Part shown: positions 8,792-18,255 of the stretch, piece by piece | How positions within the stretch are numbered: the first letter of the stretch is position 1 | How the letters are laid out: every line of letters begins with the position of its first letter | Origin: Paracoccaceae bacterium | GTDB taxonomy: Bacteria; Pseudomonadota; Alphaproteobacteria; Rhodobacterales; Rhodobacteraceae | DNA length: 64,000 nt | Reading direction: 5' to 3' | Assembly (NCBI GenBank): GCA_014654775.1 | Contig: JACVZW010000007.1 | Span: 508,580 to 572,579 of the forward strand | The notes under the pieces: generated by a model | Database searches by the model: none | Told to the model about the DNA's origin: nothing | The model's input: only the letters and a program-made list of their open reading frames with translations | Position numbers and translations under genes: made by a program

Positions 8792-11088
8792 CCATGGGCA
8801 AATCCCTTCCCCATGACGCGGCGCCCCTGCATGTCACGGGACAGGCGCGCTACATCGACGACATTCCCTTGCCCTCCGATGCGCTGCACCTCGCCTTCGG
8901 CCTCTCGACCATCGCGCATGGCGAGGTCACGGCGATGGACCTGTCCGCCGTCCGCGCCGCCCCCGGCGTGGTGGCCGTCCTTTCTGCCGAAGACTTCAGC
9001 GAAATGCCGGATTGCAGCCCCTCGGTGCATGACGAACCGCTGCTCTCCACGGGAATGGTCAATTACCTCGGCCAACCGCTTTTCCTCGTCGCCGCTGACA
9101 GCCACCTCGCCGCCCGCCGCGCCGCGCGTCTGGCCAAGGTGACATATCGCGAGTTGCCCGCCCTCCTCACGGTGGACGATGCGCTGGGCGCCAACAGCCG
9201 CTTCGAACAGGGCCCGGTGATCTGGACAAAGGGCGACCCCGCCGCCGCCATCGCCAAGGCCCCCCACACCGTCGAAGGCAGCTTCGAGGTGGGCGGTCAG
9301 GAACACTTCTACCTCGAAGGCCAAGTCGCTGCCTGCCTGCCGCAGGAAGGCGGCGATGTCACCATCCTCTCCTCCACCCAGCACCCGACGGAAATCCAGC
9401 ACAAGGTGGCCCACGCCCTTCACCTGCCGATGAGCAGTGTCAGGGTCGAGGTGCGCCGCATGGGTGGCGGCTTCGGCGGCAAGGAAAGTCAGGGCAACGC
9501 GCTCGCCATCGCCTGCGCCGTGGTGGCCACCCGCACCGGGCGGCCCTGCAAGATGCGCTACGACCGCGACGACGATATGATGATCACGGGCAAGCGGCAC
9601 GACCTGCGCATCCTCTACCGCGCGGGCTTCGATGATCAGGGCCGCGTGACAGGGCTGGAATTCACCCATCTTTTCCGCTGCGGCTGGGCGCAGGACCTGT
9701 CCTTGCCTGTGGCCGACCGGGCGATGCTGCATGCCGACAACTGCTATCACCTTCCCGACATCCGCATCGAAAGCCACCGCCTGAAAACCCATACCCAAAG
9801 CGCGACCGCCTTCCGCGGCTTTGGCGGCCCGCAAGGGATGGTGGGGATGGAACGCGTGATGGACCACATCGCCCATGCCCTCGGGAAAGACCCGCTGCAG
9901 GTGCGCCGCACCAATTTCTACCGCGCGGCGGCGGAACCGGGCCCAGTCCAAACCACGCCCTTTCACATGGCCGTCGAGGATTTCATCGGTCAGGACCTTG
10001 TCGCCGAACTGGAACGGACCAGCGACTATCACAAGCGACGGGCTGAGATCGCGGCATGGAACGTCGCCTCCCCGATCCTGAAACGCGGCCTCGCGCTCAC
10101 GCCGGTCAAATTCGGCATTTCCTTCACCCTGACCCATCTCAATCAGGCCGGGGCATTAGTCCATGTCTATCAAGACGGCTCCATCCAGTTGAATCATGGC
10201 GGGACGGAAATGGGGCAGGGCCTCTTCCAGAAGGTCGCACAGGTCGTGGCGGGGGTCTTTGGCGTGGATGCCGGGGCGGTGAAGATCACTGCGACGGATA
10301 CGGGAAAGGTTCCAAATACATCGGCCACTGCCGCCTCCTCCGGGTCGGACCTGAACGGTATGGCAGCCAAGGCGGCGGCCGAAACGATCCGCGCCCGCCT
10401 TGCGGCCTTCCTTGCCGAAAAGCATCAGACCAAGCCCGAAAAGGTGCGCTTCACCGATGGCCTCGTCCATGTCGCGGGCGAGGCTTACGATTTCGCCCGT
10501 GTGGCGGGCTGGGCCTATCAGGCCCGTGTCTCGCTCTCCGCCACAGGCTTTTATGCCACGCCCAAGATCGTCTGGGATCGTGTCCGCGGCACCGGCCGCC
10601 CCTTCCTTTACTTCGCATATGGCGCGGCCGTGACCGAGGTGGTGATCGACACGCTCACGGGCGAGAACCGCATCTTGCGGGCCGACCTTTTGCATGACAC
10701 CGGCACCAGCCTGAACCCCGCGCTGGATATCGGACAGGTCGAAGGGGCCTATGTGCAAGGCGCAGGCTGGCTCACGACCGAGGAACTTGTCTGGGACGCG
10801 AAGGGCAAACTGACCACGCACGCGCCCTCCACCTACAAGATCCCCGCCTGTTCGGATCGCCCGCGCCTCTTCAACGTGGCGCTCTGGGGTCGGGCCAACC
10901 GCGAGGATACGGTGGGCAAGTCCAAGGCCGTGGGCGAGCCGCCCTTCATGCTGGGAATCTCGGCTTTGATGGCGCTGTCGGATGCGGTTGCGGCCTGCGG
11001 GGATGGGACAGTCTACCCGGCGCTGGACGCGCCCGCTACGGCGGAACGGGTGCTGGCGGCGGTGAAGCGGGTGCGTGGCGATGCTTGA
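8788..11088 (+). CDS. xdhB: Xanthine dehydrogenase large subunit XdhB (molybdopterin domain)
   Basis: Molybdenum-cofactor subunit carrying the xanthine/hypoxanthine hydroxylation site; pairs with XdhA as a heterotetramer in related Rhodobacter enzymes. It has 766 residues, the normal length. Visible family motifs are [10 protein letters not shown] near residue 170, the glycine-rich molybdopterin segment [10 protein letters not shown] near 230, FRGFGGPQG near 345, and VGEPPFMLG near 715, whose Glu is the catalytic base of the family. Its ATG overlaps the xdhA stop (ATGA) and its stop overlaps xdhC, so the three genes are translationally coupled. Confidence 0.96.
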   Translation: MTMGKSLPHDAAPLHVTGQARYIDDIPLPSDALHLAFGLSTIAHGEVTAMDLSAVRAAPGVVAVLSAEDFSEMPDCSPSVHDEPLLSTGMVNYLGQPLFLVAADSHLAARRAARLAKVTYRELPALLTVDDALGANSRFEQGPVIWTKGDPAAAIAKAPHTVEGSFEVGGQEHFYLEGQVAACLPQEGGDVTILSSTQHPTEIQHKVAHALHLPMSSVRVEVRRMGGGFGGKESQGNALAIACAVVATRTGRPCKMRYDRDDDMMITGKRHDLRILYRAGFDDQGRVTGLEFTHLFRCGWAQDLSLPVADRAMLHADNCYHLPDIRIESHRLKTHTQSATAFRGFGGPQGMVGMERVMDHIAHALGKDPLQVRRTNFYRAAAEPGPVQTTPFHMAVEDFIGQDLVAELERTSDYHKRRAEIAAWNVASPILKRGLALTPVKFGISFTLTHLNQAGALVHVYQDGSIQLNHGGTEMGQGLFQKVAQVVAGVFGVDAGAVKITATDTGKVPNTSATAASSGSDLNGMAAKAAAETIRARLAAFLAEKHQTKPEKVRFTDGLVHVAGEAYDFARVAGWAYQARVSLSATGFYATPKIVWDRVRGTGRPFLYFAYGAAVTEVVIDTLTGENRILRADLLHDTGTSLNPALDIGQVEGAYVQGAGWLTTEELVWDAKGKLTTHAPSTYKIPACSDRPRLFNVALWGRANREDTVGKSKAVGEPPFMLGISALMALSDAVAACGDGTVYPALDAPATAERVLAAVKRVRGDA

Positions 11089-12019
11089 CCTCGACGCCCT
11101 CCGCGCCGCCATCGCCGCCCATGGCCCCACCGCCCGCGTCGTGATCGCCGCGCATGACGGGTCCAGCCCGCGCGAGGTGGGGGCCTCCATGCTCGTCTGG
11201 GCCGATGGCCAATCCGGCACCATCGGCGGCGGCGCACTGGAACATGAGGCCACTATCCGCGCCCGCGCCCATCTGGCCGAAACCCGCCCCCTCCTGACGC
11301 GCGAGGCACTGGGCCCCAAACTCGGCCAATGCTGCGGCGGGGCGGTCACCCTGCTGACCGAAGTCTTCACCGAAACCACTCTTCCCATAGCCGAGGCCGA
11401 CGTCTTCGCCCGCCCCGTCGATGGCCGCCCCATGCCGCTGTCGGTCAAGCGCCTGCTCGCCCGCGCACGCGGCGAAGGCGTGGCACCCCGCCCCGCCCTT
11501 CTGCAAGGCTGGATGGTCGAACCCCTCGCCCGGCCCGACCGCCTTCTCTGGATCTGGGGCGCTGGCCATGTCGGGCGCGCGCTGGTCGGCGTTCTCGCCC
11601 CGCTTCCGGACGTCGCGATCACATGGGTGGACATCGCCGCCGCGCGTTTCCCCGAAGCGGTCCCCAAGTCTGTCACCCGCGTGATCGCCCCTGATCCCGC
11701 GCAGGCGGTGGCAGGCGCCCCAAAGGATGCCGAACACCTGATCGTCACCTTCTCGCACGCGCTCGACCTCGAGCTTTGCCACCGTCTTCTGGGGCACGGC
11801 TTCACCACCTGCGGCCTGATCGGCTCGGCCACCAAATGGGCGCGCTTCCGGGCGCGCCTCGGGGCACTCGGTCACCCCGCCCAGACCATCGCCCGCATCG
11901 ACTGCCCCATCGGCGACCCGGGCTTGGGCAAACATCCGCAAGCCATTGCCCTGGGGGTCGCCACGGCCTTCCTGCGGCGGAACCAGCCGGGCGCGTCACG
12001 ACAGGAGAACGCCGGATGA
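11081..12019 (+). CDS. xdhC: XdhC, molybdenum cofactor insertion chaperone
   Basis: XdhC binds molybdopterin cofactor, promotes its sulfuration and inserts it into XdhB; it is not part of the mature enzyme. About 312 residues. The XdhC/CoxI N-terminal domain has DGSSPREVGASML and the strictly conserved GTIGGGALEHEA; the C-terminal Rossmann-like half has WIWGAGHVGRAL and GLIGSATKWARF. I chose ATG 11081; GTG 11075 just upstream is equally possible and both lie inside the xdhB end. The stop overlaps the start of the downstream transporter ATPase (ATGA), tying purine oxidation to purine uptake in one transcript. Confidence 0.94.
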   Translation: MLDLDALRAAIAAHGPTARVVIAAHDGSSPREVGASMLVWADGQSGTIGGGALEHEATIRARAHLAETRPLLTREALGPKLGQCCGGAVTLLTEVFTETTLPIAEADVFARPVDGRPMPLSVKRLLARARGEGVAPRPALLQGWMVEPLARPDRLLWIWGAGHVGRALVGVLAPLPDVAITWVDIAAARFPEAVPKSVTRVIAPDPAQAVAGAPKDAEHLIVTFSHALDLELCHRLLGHGFTTCGLIGSATKWARFRARLGALGHPAQTIARIDCPIGDPGLGKHPQAIALGVATAFLRRNQPGASRQENAG

Positions 12020-13560
12020 CAGCGACAGCACCCACGCCAAGGCCCGAACTTCTGGCCGTTTCGGGCGTAACCAAGGCCTATCCGGGTGTCATCGCCAACA
12101 GCGACGTGTCCTTCGCCATCAGCGAGGGTGAGGTCCACGCCCTTCTGGGAGAGAACGGCGCGGGCAAATCGACACTGGTGAAGATGATCTATGGCCTCGT
12201 CAAACCCGACAGCGGCACGATGCGCTTTCGCGGCCAGCCCTATCAGCCAGCCGAACCCCGCGCCGCCCGCGCTGCGGGCGTGGCCATGGTCTTCCAGCAT
12301 TTCAGCCTGTTCGAAGCGCTGAACGTCGCCGAGAACGTCGCGCTGGGCATGGAAAACCCGCCGCCCCTGCGCGAGTTGGCCACCCGCATCCGGGCGGTGT
12401 CGGAAGAATACGGTCTCCCCCTCGATCCTGGCCGAATGGTGGGCGACCTTTCCGCCGGGGAACGTCAGCGCGTCGAAATCATCCGCTGCCTTCTGCAGGA
12501 CCCCAAGCTACTGATCATGGATGAACCCACCTCCGTCCTGACCCCACAAGAGGTGGAGATCCTGTTCAAGACCCTCCGCCAACTGTCGTCCGAAGGCACC
12601 GCGATCCTCTATATCAGCCACAAGCTGGAAGAGATCCGCGCGCTCTGCGACGAAGCGACAATCTTGCGGCGCGGCAAGGTCGTGGCGACCTGCACGCCGC
12701 GTGAACGGTCCGCGCGCGAGATGGCGGAATTGATGGTCGGCGCGACCCTCACGCCCCCCGCGCGCGCAGCCCAACCCAAAGGGGCCACGGCGCTGGAAGT
12801 TGCGGGGCTCTCCGTCGCCTCCCCGATCCCCTTCGGCACCAGCCTGAAGGACATCTCCTTCCGTGTGGCGAAGGGCGAAGTACTGGGCATCGCGGGTGTT
12901 GCCGGAAACGGGCAGGACGAATTGCTGTTGGCGCTCTCCGGCGAACTTCGCACGGCACCCGAGGCCATCCAAATCGACGGGCAGCCGATGGGGGCCACCG
13001 GGCCGAATGCCCGCCGCGCCGTGGGCTTGGTCGCCGCGCCTGAAGAACGGTTGGGCCATGCCGCCGCCCCCGACATGTCGCTGGTGGAAAACGCGCTTCT
13101 GTCCGGCGCGGTGCGCAAGGGGCTGGTGAAGGGCGGCTTCATCGACTGGGCCGCGGCAGGCGACTTTGCGGCGGGCATCGTCAAGGAATTCGACGTCCGC
13201 ACCCCCGGCACCCATGTCGCCGCCCGTGCGCTTTCGGGCGGCAATCTGCAGAAATTCGTGGTGGGGCGCGAACTCTCGCAAGACCCCAGCGTCATCGTCA
13301 TCAACCAGCCCACATGGGGCGTCGATGCCGCTGCGGCCGCCGCGATCCGGCAAGCGATCCTTAACCGCGCCGCAGCCGGGGCGGCCGTTGTCGTCATCAG
13401 CCAAGACCTCGATGAACTGCTTGAGATTGCGGACAATTTCGCCGCACTCAACGAGGGGCGGCTGACAAAGCCCCGCCCGGTGGAAGGCCTGACCATCGAC
13501 GAGATCGGCCTGATGATGGGCGGCGCCGACGGGATGGAGGTGGCGCATCATGCGGGTTGA
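12016..13560 (+). CDS. Purine/nucleoside-type ABC transporter ATPase, double nucleotide-binding domain
   Basis: Energising subunit of a BMP-type importer. It has 514 residues and two fused ABC modules as in RbsA/NupA-like proteins. The first module has Walker A LLGENGAGKSTLVKM near residue 45, signature LSAGERQRVEI and Walker B LLIMDEPTS. The second has a degenerate Walker A (GVAGNGQDELLLA) and signature LSGGNLQKFVVGREL, the usual asymmetry of this family. The ATG, preceded by AGGAG at 8 bases, overlaps the xdhC stop. Because it sits directly behind xdhABC, the likely cargo is a purine base or nucleoside rather than a sugar; this is inferred from context. Confidence 0.92.
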   Translation: MTATAPTPRPELLAVSGVTKAYPGVIANSDVSFAISEGEVHALLGENGAGKSTLVKMIYGLVKPDSGTMRFRGQPYQPAEPRAARAAGVAMVFQHFSLFEALNVAENVALGMENPPPLRELATRIRAVSEEYGLPLDPGRMVGDLSAGERQRVEIIRCLLQDPKLLIMDEPTSVLTPQEVEILFKTLRQLSSEGTAILYISHKLEEIRALCDEATILRRGKVVATCTPRERSAREMAELMVGATLTPPARAAQPKGATALEVAGLSVASPIPFGTSLKDISFRVAKGEVLGIAGVAGNGQDELLLALSGELRTAPEAIQIDGQPMGATGPNARRAVGLVAAPEERLGHAAAPDMSLVENALLSGAVRKGLVKGGFIDWAAAGDFAAGIVKEFDVRTPGTHVAARALSGGNLQKFVVGRELSQDPSVIVINQPTWGVDAAAAAAIRQAILNRAAAGAAVVVISQDLDELLEIADNFAALNEGRLTKPRPVEGLTIDEIGLMMGGADGMEVAHHAG

Positions 13561-13564
13561 GAAC

Positions 13565-13608
13565 CAAAAGTTTTTGAAAACTTTTGCAAATTCCTTCGAA
13601 GGAATTTG
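13565..13608 (+). repeat. Two adjacent perfect palindromes inside the transporter operon
   Basis: Two back-to-back inverted repeats fill the gap between ATPase and permease genes. The first has 10-bp arms CAAAAGTTTT and AAAACTTTTG around TG (13565-13586). The second is a 22-base perfect palindrome with half CAAATTCCTTC (13587-13608). Both are AT-rich against a GC-rich background. They could set relative subunit levels through RNA structure, or be a dispersed palindromic element. Confidence 0.7.
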
Positions 13609-13635
13609 TTCCCAAGCTGCTGCGGAGGGCCGCGC

Positions 13636-14724
13636 ATGATCCGGCTTGAGAAACGTCCCTCGCCCAGCGCCTTCTGGCAATGGGCCACGCCCGTCCTCGC
13701 CGTGATCCTGACGATGATTGCGGGCGGGATCATGTTCGCCCTTCTGGGCAAGAACCCTGTCGAGGCGATCCGGACCATCTTCTGGGACCCGCTTTTCAAC
13801 GAACAGTTCGCCTCCTATTCCCGCCCGCAGCTTCTGGTGAAAGCGGGGCCGCTGATCCTGATTGCGGTGGGCCTGTCGCTCGGGTTCCGCGCGGGCATCT
13901 GGAACATCGGCGCCGAAGGCCAGTACATCATGGGCGCGATCTTCGGGGCGGCTGTGGGACTGGCGCTTTATCCCGTCGAGACGCGCTGGGTCTTTCCGCT
14001 CATGGTGGTGGCGGGTATCTTCGGCGGCTGGCTCTGGGCGATGATCCCGGCAATCCTGAAGACGCGGTTCAACACGAACGAAATCCTCGTCTCCCTCCTC
14101 CTCGTCTACGTGGCGCAGAACATCCTCGCCTCGATGTCCATCGGCCTGCTGCGGAACCCCGAAGGCGGTGGCTTCCCCGGCAGCAGGAACCTGAGCCAGA
14201 TTCCCGCAATGGCCAACCCCGAGCTTATCCCCGGCACGGGGATGCATTGGGGCGTCATCGCGGCTTTCGTGGTGGTCATCGCGGCCTATATCCTGCTGCA
14301 GCGCCACATCCTCGGCTATCATATCAAGCTGGCGGGTCAGGCCCCCAAGGCGGCGCGCTTTGCCGGTGTCAGCCCCAATCGCCTTGTCCTCCTCTGCATG
14401 GGACTCTCGGGTGCTCTGGCAGGGATGGCGGGCCTTTTCGAAGTGGCCGGCCCCTCGGGCCAGATCAGCATCGATTTCAACGTGGGCTACGGCTTCACCG
14501 CCATCATCGTGGCCTTCCTCGGCCGCCTGAACCCCATCGGCATCCTGCTGGCGGGGCTTCTCATGGCGCTGACCTATATCGGCGGCGAACTGGCAAGCTT
14601 CATGCTCGCCCTGCCCTCCGCCGCGATCCAGGCCTTTCAGGGGATGCTCTTGTTCTTCCTGCTGGCTGTGGACCTCTTGACCAATTACCGCATCCGCTTC
14701 GGCACGAAGAGAGAGGTGGCCTGA
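13636..14724 (+). CDS. Purine/nucleoside-type ABC transporter permease 1
   Basis: Inner-membrane permease of the BMP-type importer, family BPD_transp_2 (as in NupP/YufP). It has 362 residues with about ten hydrophobic helices; typical motifs are GFRAGIWNIGAEGQYIMGA near residues 83-100 and NTNEILVSLLLVYVAQN near 140. The start with MIRLEKR follows GGAGGG at 13624-13629; the in-frame ATG at 13606 falls in the palindrome region and gives an unlikely Cys-rich leader. The stop overlaps the next permease start by one base (TGATG). It forms the heterodimeric channel with the next gene. Confidence 0.93.
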   Translation: MIRLEKRPSPSAFWQWATPVLAVILTMIAGGIMFALLGKNPVEAIRTIFWDPLFNEQFASYSRPQLLVKAGPLILIAVGLSLGFRAGIWNIGAEGQYIMGAIFGAAVGLALYPVETRWVFPLMVVAGIFGGWLWAMIPAILKTRFNTNEILVSLLLVYVAQNILASMSIGLLRNPEGGGFPGSRNLSQIPAMANPELIPGTGMHWGVIAAFVVVIAAYILLQRHILGYHIKLAGQAPKAARFAGVSPNRLVLLCMGLSGALAGMAGLFEVAGPSGQISIDFNVGYGFTAIIVAFLGRLNPIGILLAGLLMALTYIGGELASFMLALPSAAIQAFQGMLLFFLLAVDLLTNYRIRFGTKREVA

Positions 14725-15656
14725 TGGATCTCGGCGGCATCAACCCGGCGATCCTGATCGCCTCGCTCATGGTGGCCTCCGTCCCGATCATCCTCGCCGC
14801 CATCGGCGAGTTGGTGGTGGAAAAGGCAGGCGTTCTGAACCTCGGGGTCGAGGGAATGATGATCATGGGCGCGATCTGCGGCTTTGCCACCGCCGTGGGC
14901 ACAGGCAGCCCCGTTCTGGGCTTCTTCGGCGGTGCCTTGGGGGCGGCGGCGCTGTCCCTCGTCTTTGCCGTGCTGACGCAGGTCTTTCTTGCCAATCAGG
15001 TGGCGACGGGCCTTGCGCTCACGCTTTTTGGGTTGGGCCTGTCGTCGATGATCGGGCAGGGCTATGTCGGCATCAAGCCACCCGCCACGGGCGAGGTGCC
15101 GATGGGGCCGCTGACTGACATCCCCTTCTTGGGCGAGGTCCTCTTCAGCCATGACTGGATGGTCTACGTCTCCATCGCCGTTGTGGCCGCAGTCTGGGCG
15201 GTGCTGAAATACACCCGCATGGGTCTGATCCTGCGCGCGGTGGGCGAAAGCCACGATGCCGCCCATGCGCTGGGCTACAAGGTCACCCGGATCCGCGTGC
15301 TCGCCATCCTCTTCGGCGGCGCGATGGCGGGCTTGGGCGGGGCCTATGTCAGCCTGATCCGCGTCCCGCAATGGACCGACGGCATCACGGCGGGCGCGGG
15401 CTGGATCGCACTGGCCATTGTCGTCTTCGCCAGCTGGAAACCTTGGCGCGTCCTGCTTGGCGCCTATCTTTTTGGCGGTATAACGGTACTACAGCTCAAT
15501 CTTCAGGCAGCCGGGGCCCGAATCCCGGTCGAATACTTGTCGATGAGTCCGTATCTGATAACCATCCTCGTGCTGGTCATCATGTCCTCTGGCAAGGGCA
15601 AGGCGGCGCTGAATGCCCCCGCCTCGCTGGGCCAGAACTTCCACGCCTCGCGATGA
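14724..15656 (+). CDS. Purine/nucleoside-type ABC transporter permease 2
   Basis: Second inner-membrane permease of the importer, 310 residues, shorter than the first as is usual for the NupQ/YufQ-type partner. Motifs include the family hallmark EKAGVLNLGVEGMMIMGA near residues 33-50, FLANQVATGLALTLFGLG near 88-105 and the coupling-region sequence LRAVGESHDAAHALGYKV near 170-190. Overlaps the first permease stop by one base, so it is translationally coupled. A GC hairpin and then the BMP binding-protein gene follow. Confidence 0.93.
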   Translation: MDLGGINPAILIASLMVASVPIILAAIGELVVEKAGVLNLGVEGMMIMGAICGFATAVGTGSPVLGFFGGALGAAALSLVFAVLTQVFLANQVATGLALTLFGLGLSSMIGQGYVGIKPPATGEVPMGPLTDIPFLGEVLFSHDWMVYVSIAVVAAVWAVLKYTRMGLILRAVGESHDAAHALGYKVTRIRVLAILFGGAMAGLGGAYVSLIRVPQWTDGITAGAGWIALAIVVFASWKPWRVLLGAYLFGGITVLQLNLQAAGARIPVEYLSMSPYLITILVLVIMSSGKGKAALNAPASLGQNFHASR

Positions 15657-15670
15657 GGCACACTCAACCC

Positions 15671-15689
15671 GGGGTCGGCTGCCGACCCC
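15671..15689 (+). terminator. Intra-operon hairpin before the BMP gene
   Basis: An 8-bp perfect stem (GGGGTCGG / CCGACCCC) with a 3-base loop lies between permease 2 and the binding-protein gene. No T run follows, so it is more likely an RNA-stabilising or processing element than a true terminator; binding-protein genes often need more transcript than permeases. Confidence 0.5.
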
Positions 15690-15706
15690 GCAACCGGGAG
15701 CAAGAA

Positions 15707-16804
15707 ATGCAGAGAAGAACAATCCTCAAGGGCGGCGCTGCGCTGGGCTTTGCCAGCATGGTCGGCGGCAAGGTCGCCTTTGCGCAGGGTCTGGAAAAGG
15801 TCAAGGCTGGCTTTGTCTATGTCGGCCCCATCGGCGATGGCGGATGGACGTTCCAGCATCATGAGGGCGCTCTGGCCGTTCAGGAAGCCTTTGGCGACAA
15901 GGTCGAAATCGTCTGGCAGGAAAACGTTCCCGAAGGTGCCGATGCCGAACGCGTGCTGACGCAGATGGCGCTGTCGGGCTGCAACATCATCTTCACCACC
16001 TCCTTCGGCTTCATGGACCCGACCAATGCGGTCGCGGCCAAGTTCCCGGATATCAAGTTCGAACATGCGACCGGCTACAAGCGCGAGCATCCGAATGTCT
16101 CCACCTACAACGCGCGCTTCTATGAGGGCCGCGCGGTGCAGGGCCATATCGCGGGCAAGATGACCAAGACGAACAAGATCGGCTACATCGCGTCCTTCCC
16201 GATCCCCGAAGTCATCATGGGGATCAACAGCTACTACCTGCACGCCAAGAAGGTGAACCCGAACGTTGAACTGTCCATCGTCTGGGCCTTCACCTGGTTC
16301 GATCCGGCGAAAGAGGCCGATGCGGCCAAGGCGCTGATCGATCAGGGCGTGGACGTCATCGCCTCGCACACCGATTCCACCGCGCCGCTGGCCGAGGCTG
16401 CCAAGACCGGCGGCAAGGTCATCGGCTTTGGTCAGGCGTCGGACATGGCGGATTACAAGCCAACCCCGCGCGTTTCCTCGATCATCGACAACTGGGCACC
16501 CTATTACGTCAAGCGCGTCGGGGAACTGCTGGATGGCACCTATGCGCAGGTTGACAGCTGGGCGGGCATTCCGGAAGGCGAGGTCGAGATCGGCGAGATC
16601 ACCGATGCCGTCCCCGCAGATGTGAAGGCCGAAGCCGAAGCGATGCGCGATGCGATTGCCGCACGCACCTACCACCCCTTCACCGGCCCGATCAACAAGC
16701 AGGACGGAAGCCCGTGGCTGGCCGAAGGCGCTGTCGCGCCGGATGGCGACCTGCTGGGGATGATGTTCTACGTCGAAGGCATCACGGGCGAAATCCCGTC
16801 CTGA
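15707..16804 (+). CDS. BMP-family ABC transporter substrate-binding protein
   Basis: Periplasmic ligand-binding protein of the Bmp/PnrA family, which includes purine nucleoside and base receptors. It has 365 residues, starting with RRTILKGGAALGFASMVGG, a twin-arginine-like leader (RR.xLK), cleavage near AFAQG. Family motifs are FVYVGPIGDGGWTFQHHEG near residues 31-49, then IIFTTSFGFMDP and VIASHTDSTAP. The start ATG follows GGGAG at 7 bases. Last gene of the seven-gene xdh-transporter operon, followed by a strong terminator. The ligand is inferred to be a purine from the linkage to xdhABC. Confidence 0.92.
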   Translation: MQRRTILKGGAALGFASMVGGKVAFAQGLEKVKAGFVYVGPIGDGGWTFQHHEGALAVQEAFGDKVEIVWQENVPEGADAERVLTQMALSGCNIIFTTSFGFMDPTNAVAAKFPDIKFEHATGYKREHPNVSTYNARFYEGRAVQGHIAGKMTKTNKIGYIASFPIPEVIMGINSYYLHAKKVNPNVELSIVWAFTWFDPAKEADAAKALIDQGVDVIASHTDSTAPLAEAAKTGGKVIGFGQASDMADYKPTPRVSSIIDNWAPYYVKRVGELLDGTYAQVDSWAGIPEGEVEIGEITDAVPADVKAEAEAMRDAIAARTYHPFTGPINKQDGSPWLAEGAVAPDGDLLGMMFYVEGITGEIPS

Positions 16805-16830
16805 TCTCGCAAGGATTATCGCATCTGGGA

Positions 16831-16855
16831 AAGGCCCGCCACGGCGGGCCTTTTT
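16831..16855 (+). terminator. Rho-independent terminator of the xdh-transporter operon
   Basis: Stem AAGGCCCGCC / GGCGGGCCTT with a tight loop, followed directly by TTTTT. It sits 27 bases after the BMP stop codon and is the clearest intrinsic terminator in the window. Confidence 0.9.
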
Positions 16856-16884
16856 CCATGCGGAGCGACAGAATCGTCGCGGGA

Positions 16885-16898
16885 CTGATCCAGATCAA
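16885..16898 (+). promoter_or_regulatory. FNR-type box upstream of sqr
   Basis: CTGAT-CCAG-ATCAA matches 9 of 10 positions of the FNR/FnrL consensus TTGAT-N4-ATCAA. A TATATT hexamer at 16921-16926 would put a start near 16933, exactly 41.5 bases from the centre of this box, the spacing of a class II Fnr-activated promoter. Confidence 0.65.
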
Positions 16899-16901
16899 AA
16901 C

Positions 16902-16921
16902 AAATTCTATCTTTTGAATTT
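16902..16921 (+). promoter_or_regulatory. SqrR-type operator upstream of sqr
   Basis: AAATTC-N8-GAATTT, a perfect inverted repeat with 6-bp arms, contains ATTC-N8-GAAT, the site reported for the persulfide-responsive repressor SqrR of Rhodobacter capsulatus. It lies between the FNR-type box and the presumed -10 hexamer, where a bound repressor would block RNA polymerase. Confidence 0.65.
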
Positions 16922-16959
16922 ATATTGCCCCCCGAACCCATAACTCAGGAGGGCAAGGG

Positions 16960-18246
16960 ATGGCGCATGTCGTCGTATTGGGCGCGGGTCTTGGCGGGGC
17001 CATCATGGCCTACGAGTTGAAGGATCAACTGCGCAAAGAAGACACGGTCACTGTGGTCACCAAGGACCCGACCTATCACTTCGTTCCCTCGAACCCGTGG
17101 ATCGCCGTCGGCTGGCGCGACCGGGAAGATATCACCGTCGATCTTTCGCCGACCATGGCCAAGAAGGGGATCAACTTCATCCCTGCCGCCGCGGAAAAGC
17201 TGCACCCCGAAGAGCACCGCATCGCGCTGGTGAACGGCGAGTCCGTCTCCTACGACTATCTCGTCATCGCCACCGGCCCCGAACTGGCCTTCGACGAGAT
17301 CGAAGGGTTTGGACCCCATGGCGGTTTCACCCAATCGGTCTGCCATATCGACCATGCCGAAAAGGCCAAGCTCGTCTTCGACGAGCTGGTCAAGAACCCC
17401 GGCCCCGTCATCATCGGCGCGGCGCAGGGGGCAAGCTGCTTTGGCCCGGCCTATGAATTCCTCTTCATCCTCGAAACCGCGCTGCGCCGTGCCAAGGTGC
17501 GCGACCGCGTGCCGATGACCTTCGTCACGCCAGAACCCTATATCGGCCATCTCGGCCTTGACGGGGTGGGCGATACCAAAGGCCTGTTAGAATCCGAGAT
17601 GCGCGCCAAGCACATCAAGTGGATGACCTCCACACGCGTGAAAAAGGTCGAACAGGGCAAGATGACGGTGGAAGAGATCGCCGATGACGGCACGTCGAAA
17701 GGCGAAAAAGAACTGCCCTTCGCCTTTTCCATGATGCTGCCCGCCTTCCGGGGCATCAAGCCCGTCGCGGGCATCGAAGGCCTGTCCAACCCGCGCGGCT
17801 TCACCATCGTGGACCGCCACCAGCAGAACCCGAAATATCCCAACATCTTCGCCGTCGGCGTCTGCGTCGCCATCCCGCCAATGGGGCAGACACCGGTTCC
17901 CGTCGGCGTTCCCAAGACCGGGTTCATGATCGAGTCGATGGTCACCGCCACCGCCCACAACATCGGCAACATCGTGCGCGGCAAGGAACCCGATCAGGTC
18001 GGCACCTGGAACGCCGTCTGCCTTGCCGATTTCTGGGATGGAGGCATCGCCTTCGTGGCCCAACCCCAGATTCCGCCCCGCAACGTGAACTGGTCATCGT
18101 CGGGCAAATGGGTGCATATGGCGAAGGTCGGCTTCGAGAAGTACTTCCTGCACAAACTCAGGAAGGGGGTGTCCGAACCCTTCTACGAAACCCTCGCACT
18201 CAAAACGCTGGGGATCGACAAGCTGAAGGAAACCCATCAGGGATGA
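16960..18246 (+). CDS. sqr: Sulfide:quinone oxidoreductase
   Basis: Membrane-associated flavoprotein that oxidises sulfide to sulfane sulfur and passes electrons to quinone. It has 428 residues. The N-terminal FAD-binding GAGLGG is at residues 8-13. Redox cysteines are visible at Cys128, Cys160 (GASCFGPAYEF) and Cys354 (NAVCLADFWDGG), matching the three-Cys pattern of the R. capsulatus enzyme; a further Cys302 lies in the second FAD motif (FAVGVCVAIPPMGQT). The C-terminal amphipathic region (KWVHMAKVGFEKYF) would attach it to the membrane. A strong AGGAGG precedes the ATG. SqrR- and FNR-type sites upstream suggest induction by sulfide and low oxygen. I did not resolve the SQR subtype. Confidence 0.9.
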   Translation: MAHVVVLGAGLGGAIMAYELKDQLRKEDTVTVVTKDPTYHFVPSNPWIAVGWRDREDITVDLSPTMAKKGINFIPAAAEKLHPEEHRIALVNGESVSYDYLVIATGPELAFDEIEGFGPHGGFTQSVCHIDHAEKAKLVFDELVKNPGPVIIGAAQGASCFGPAYEFLFILETALRRAKVRDRVPMTFVTPEPYIGHLGLDGVGDTKGLLESEMRAKHIKWMTSTRVKKVEQGKMTVEEIADDGTSKGEKELPFAFSMMLPAFRGIKPVAGIEGLSNPRGFTIVDRHQQNPKYPNIFAVGVCVAIPPMGQTPVPVGVPKTGFMIESMVTATAHNIGNIVRGKEPDQVGTWNAVCLADFWDGGIAFVAQPQIPPRNVNWSSSGKWVHMAKVGFEKYFLHKLRKGVSEPFYETLALKTLGIDKLKETHQG

Positions 18247-18255
18247 TCTCGACTG

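Noticed and set aside
10156-11835. Minus-strand 559-residue open frame over xdhB/xdhC
   Set aside because: Arg/Ser/Ala-rich shadow of xdhB and xdhC; no start signal or domain.
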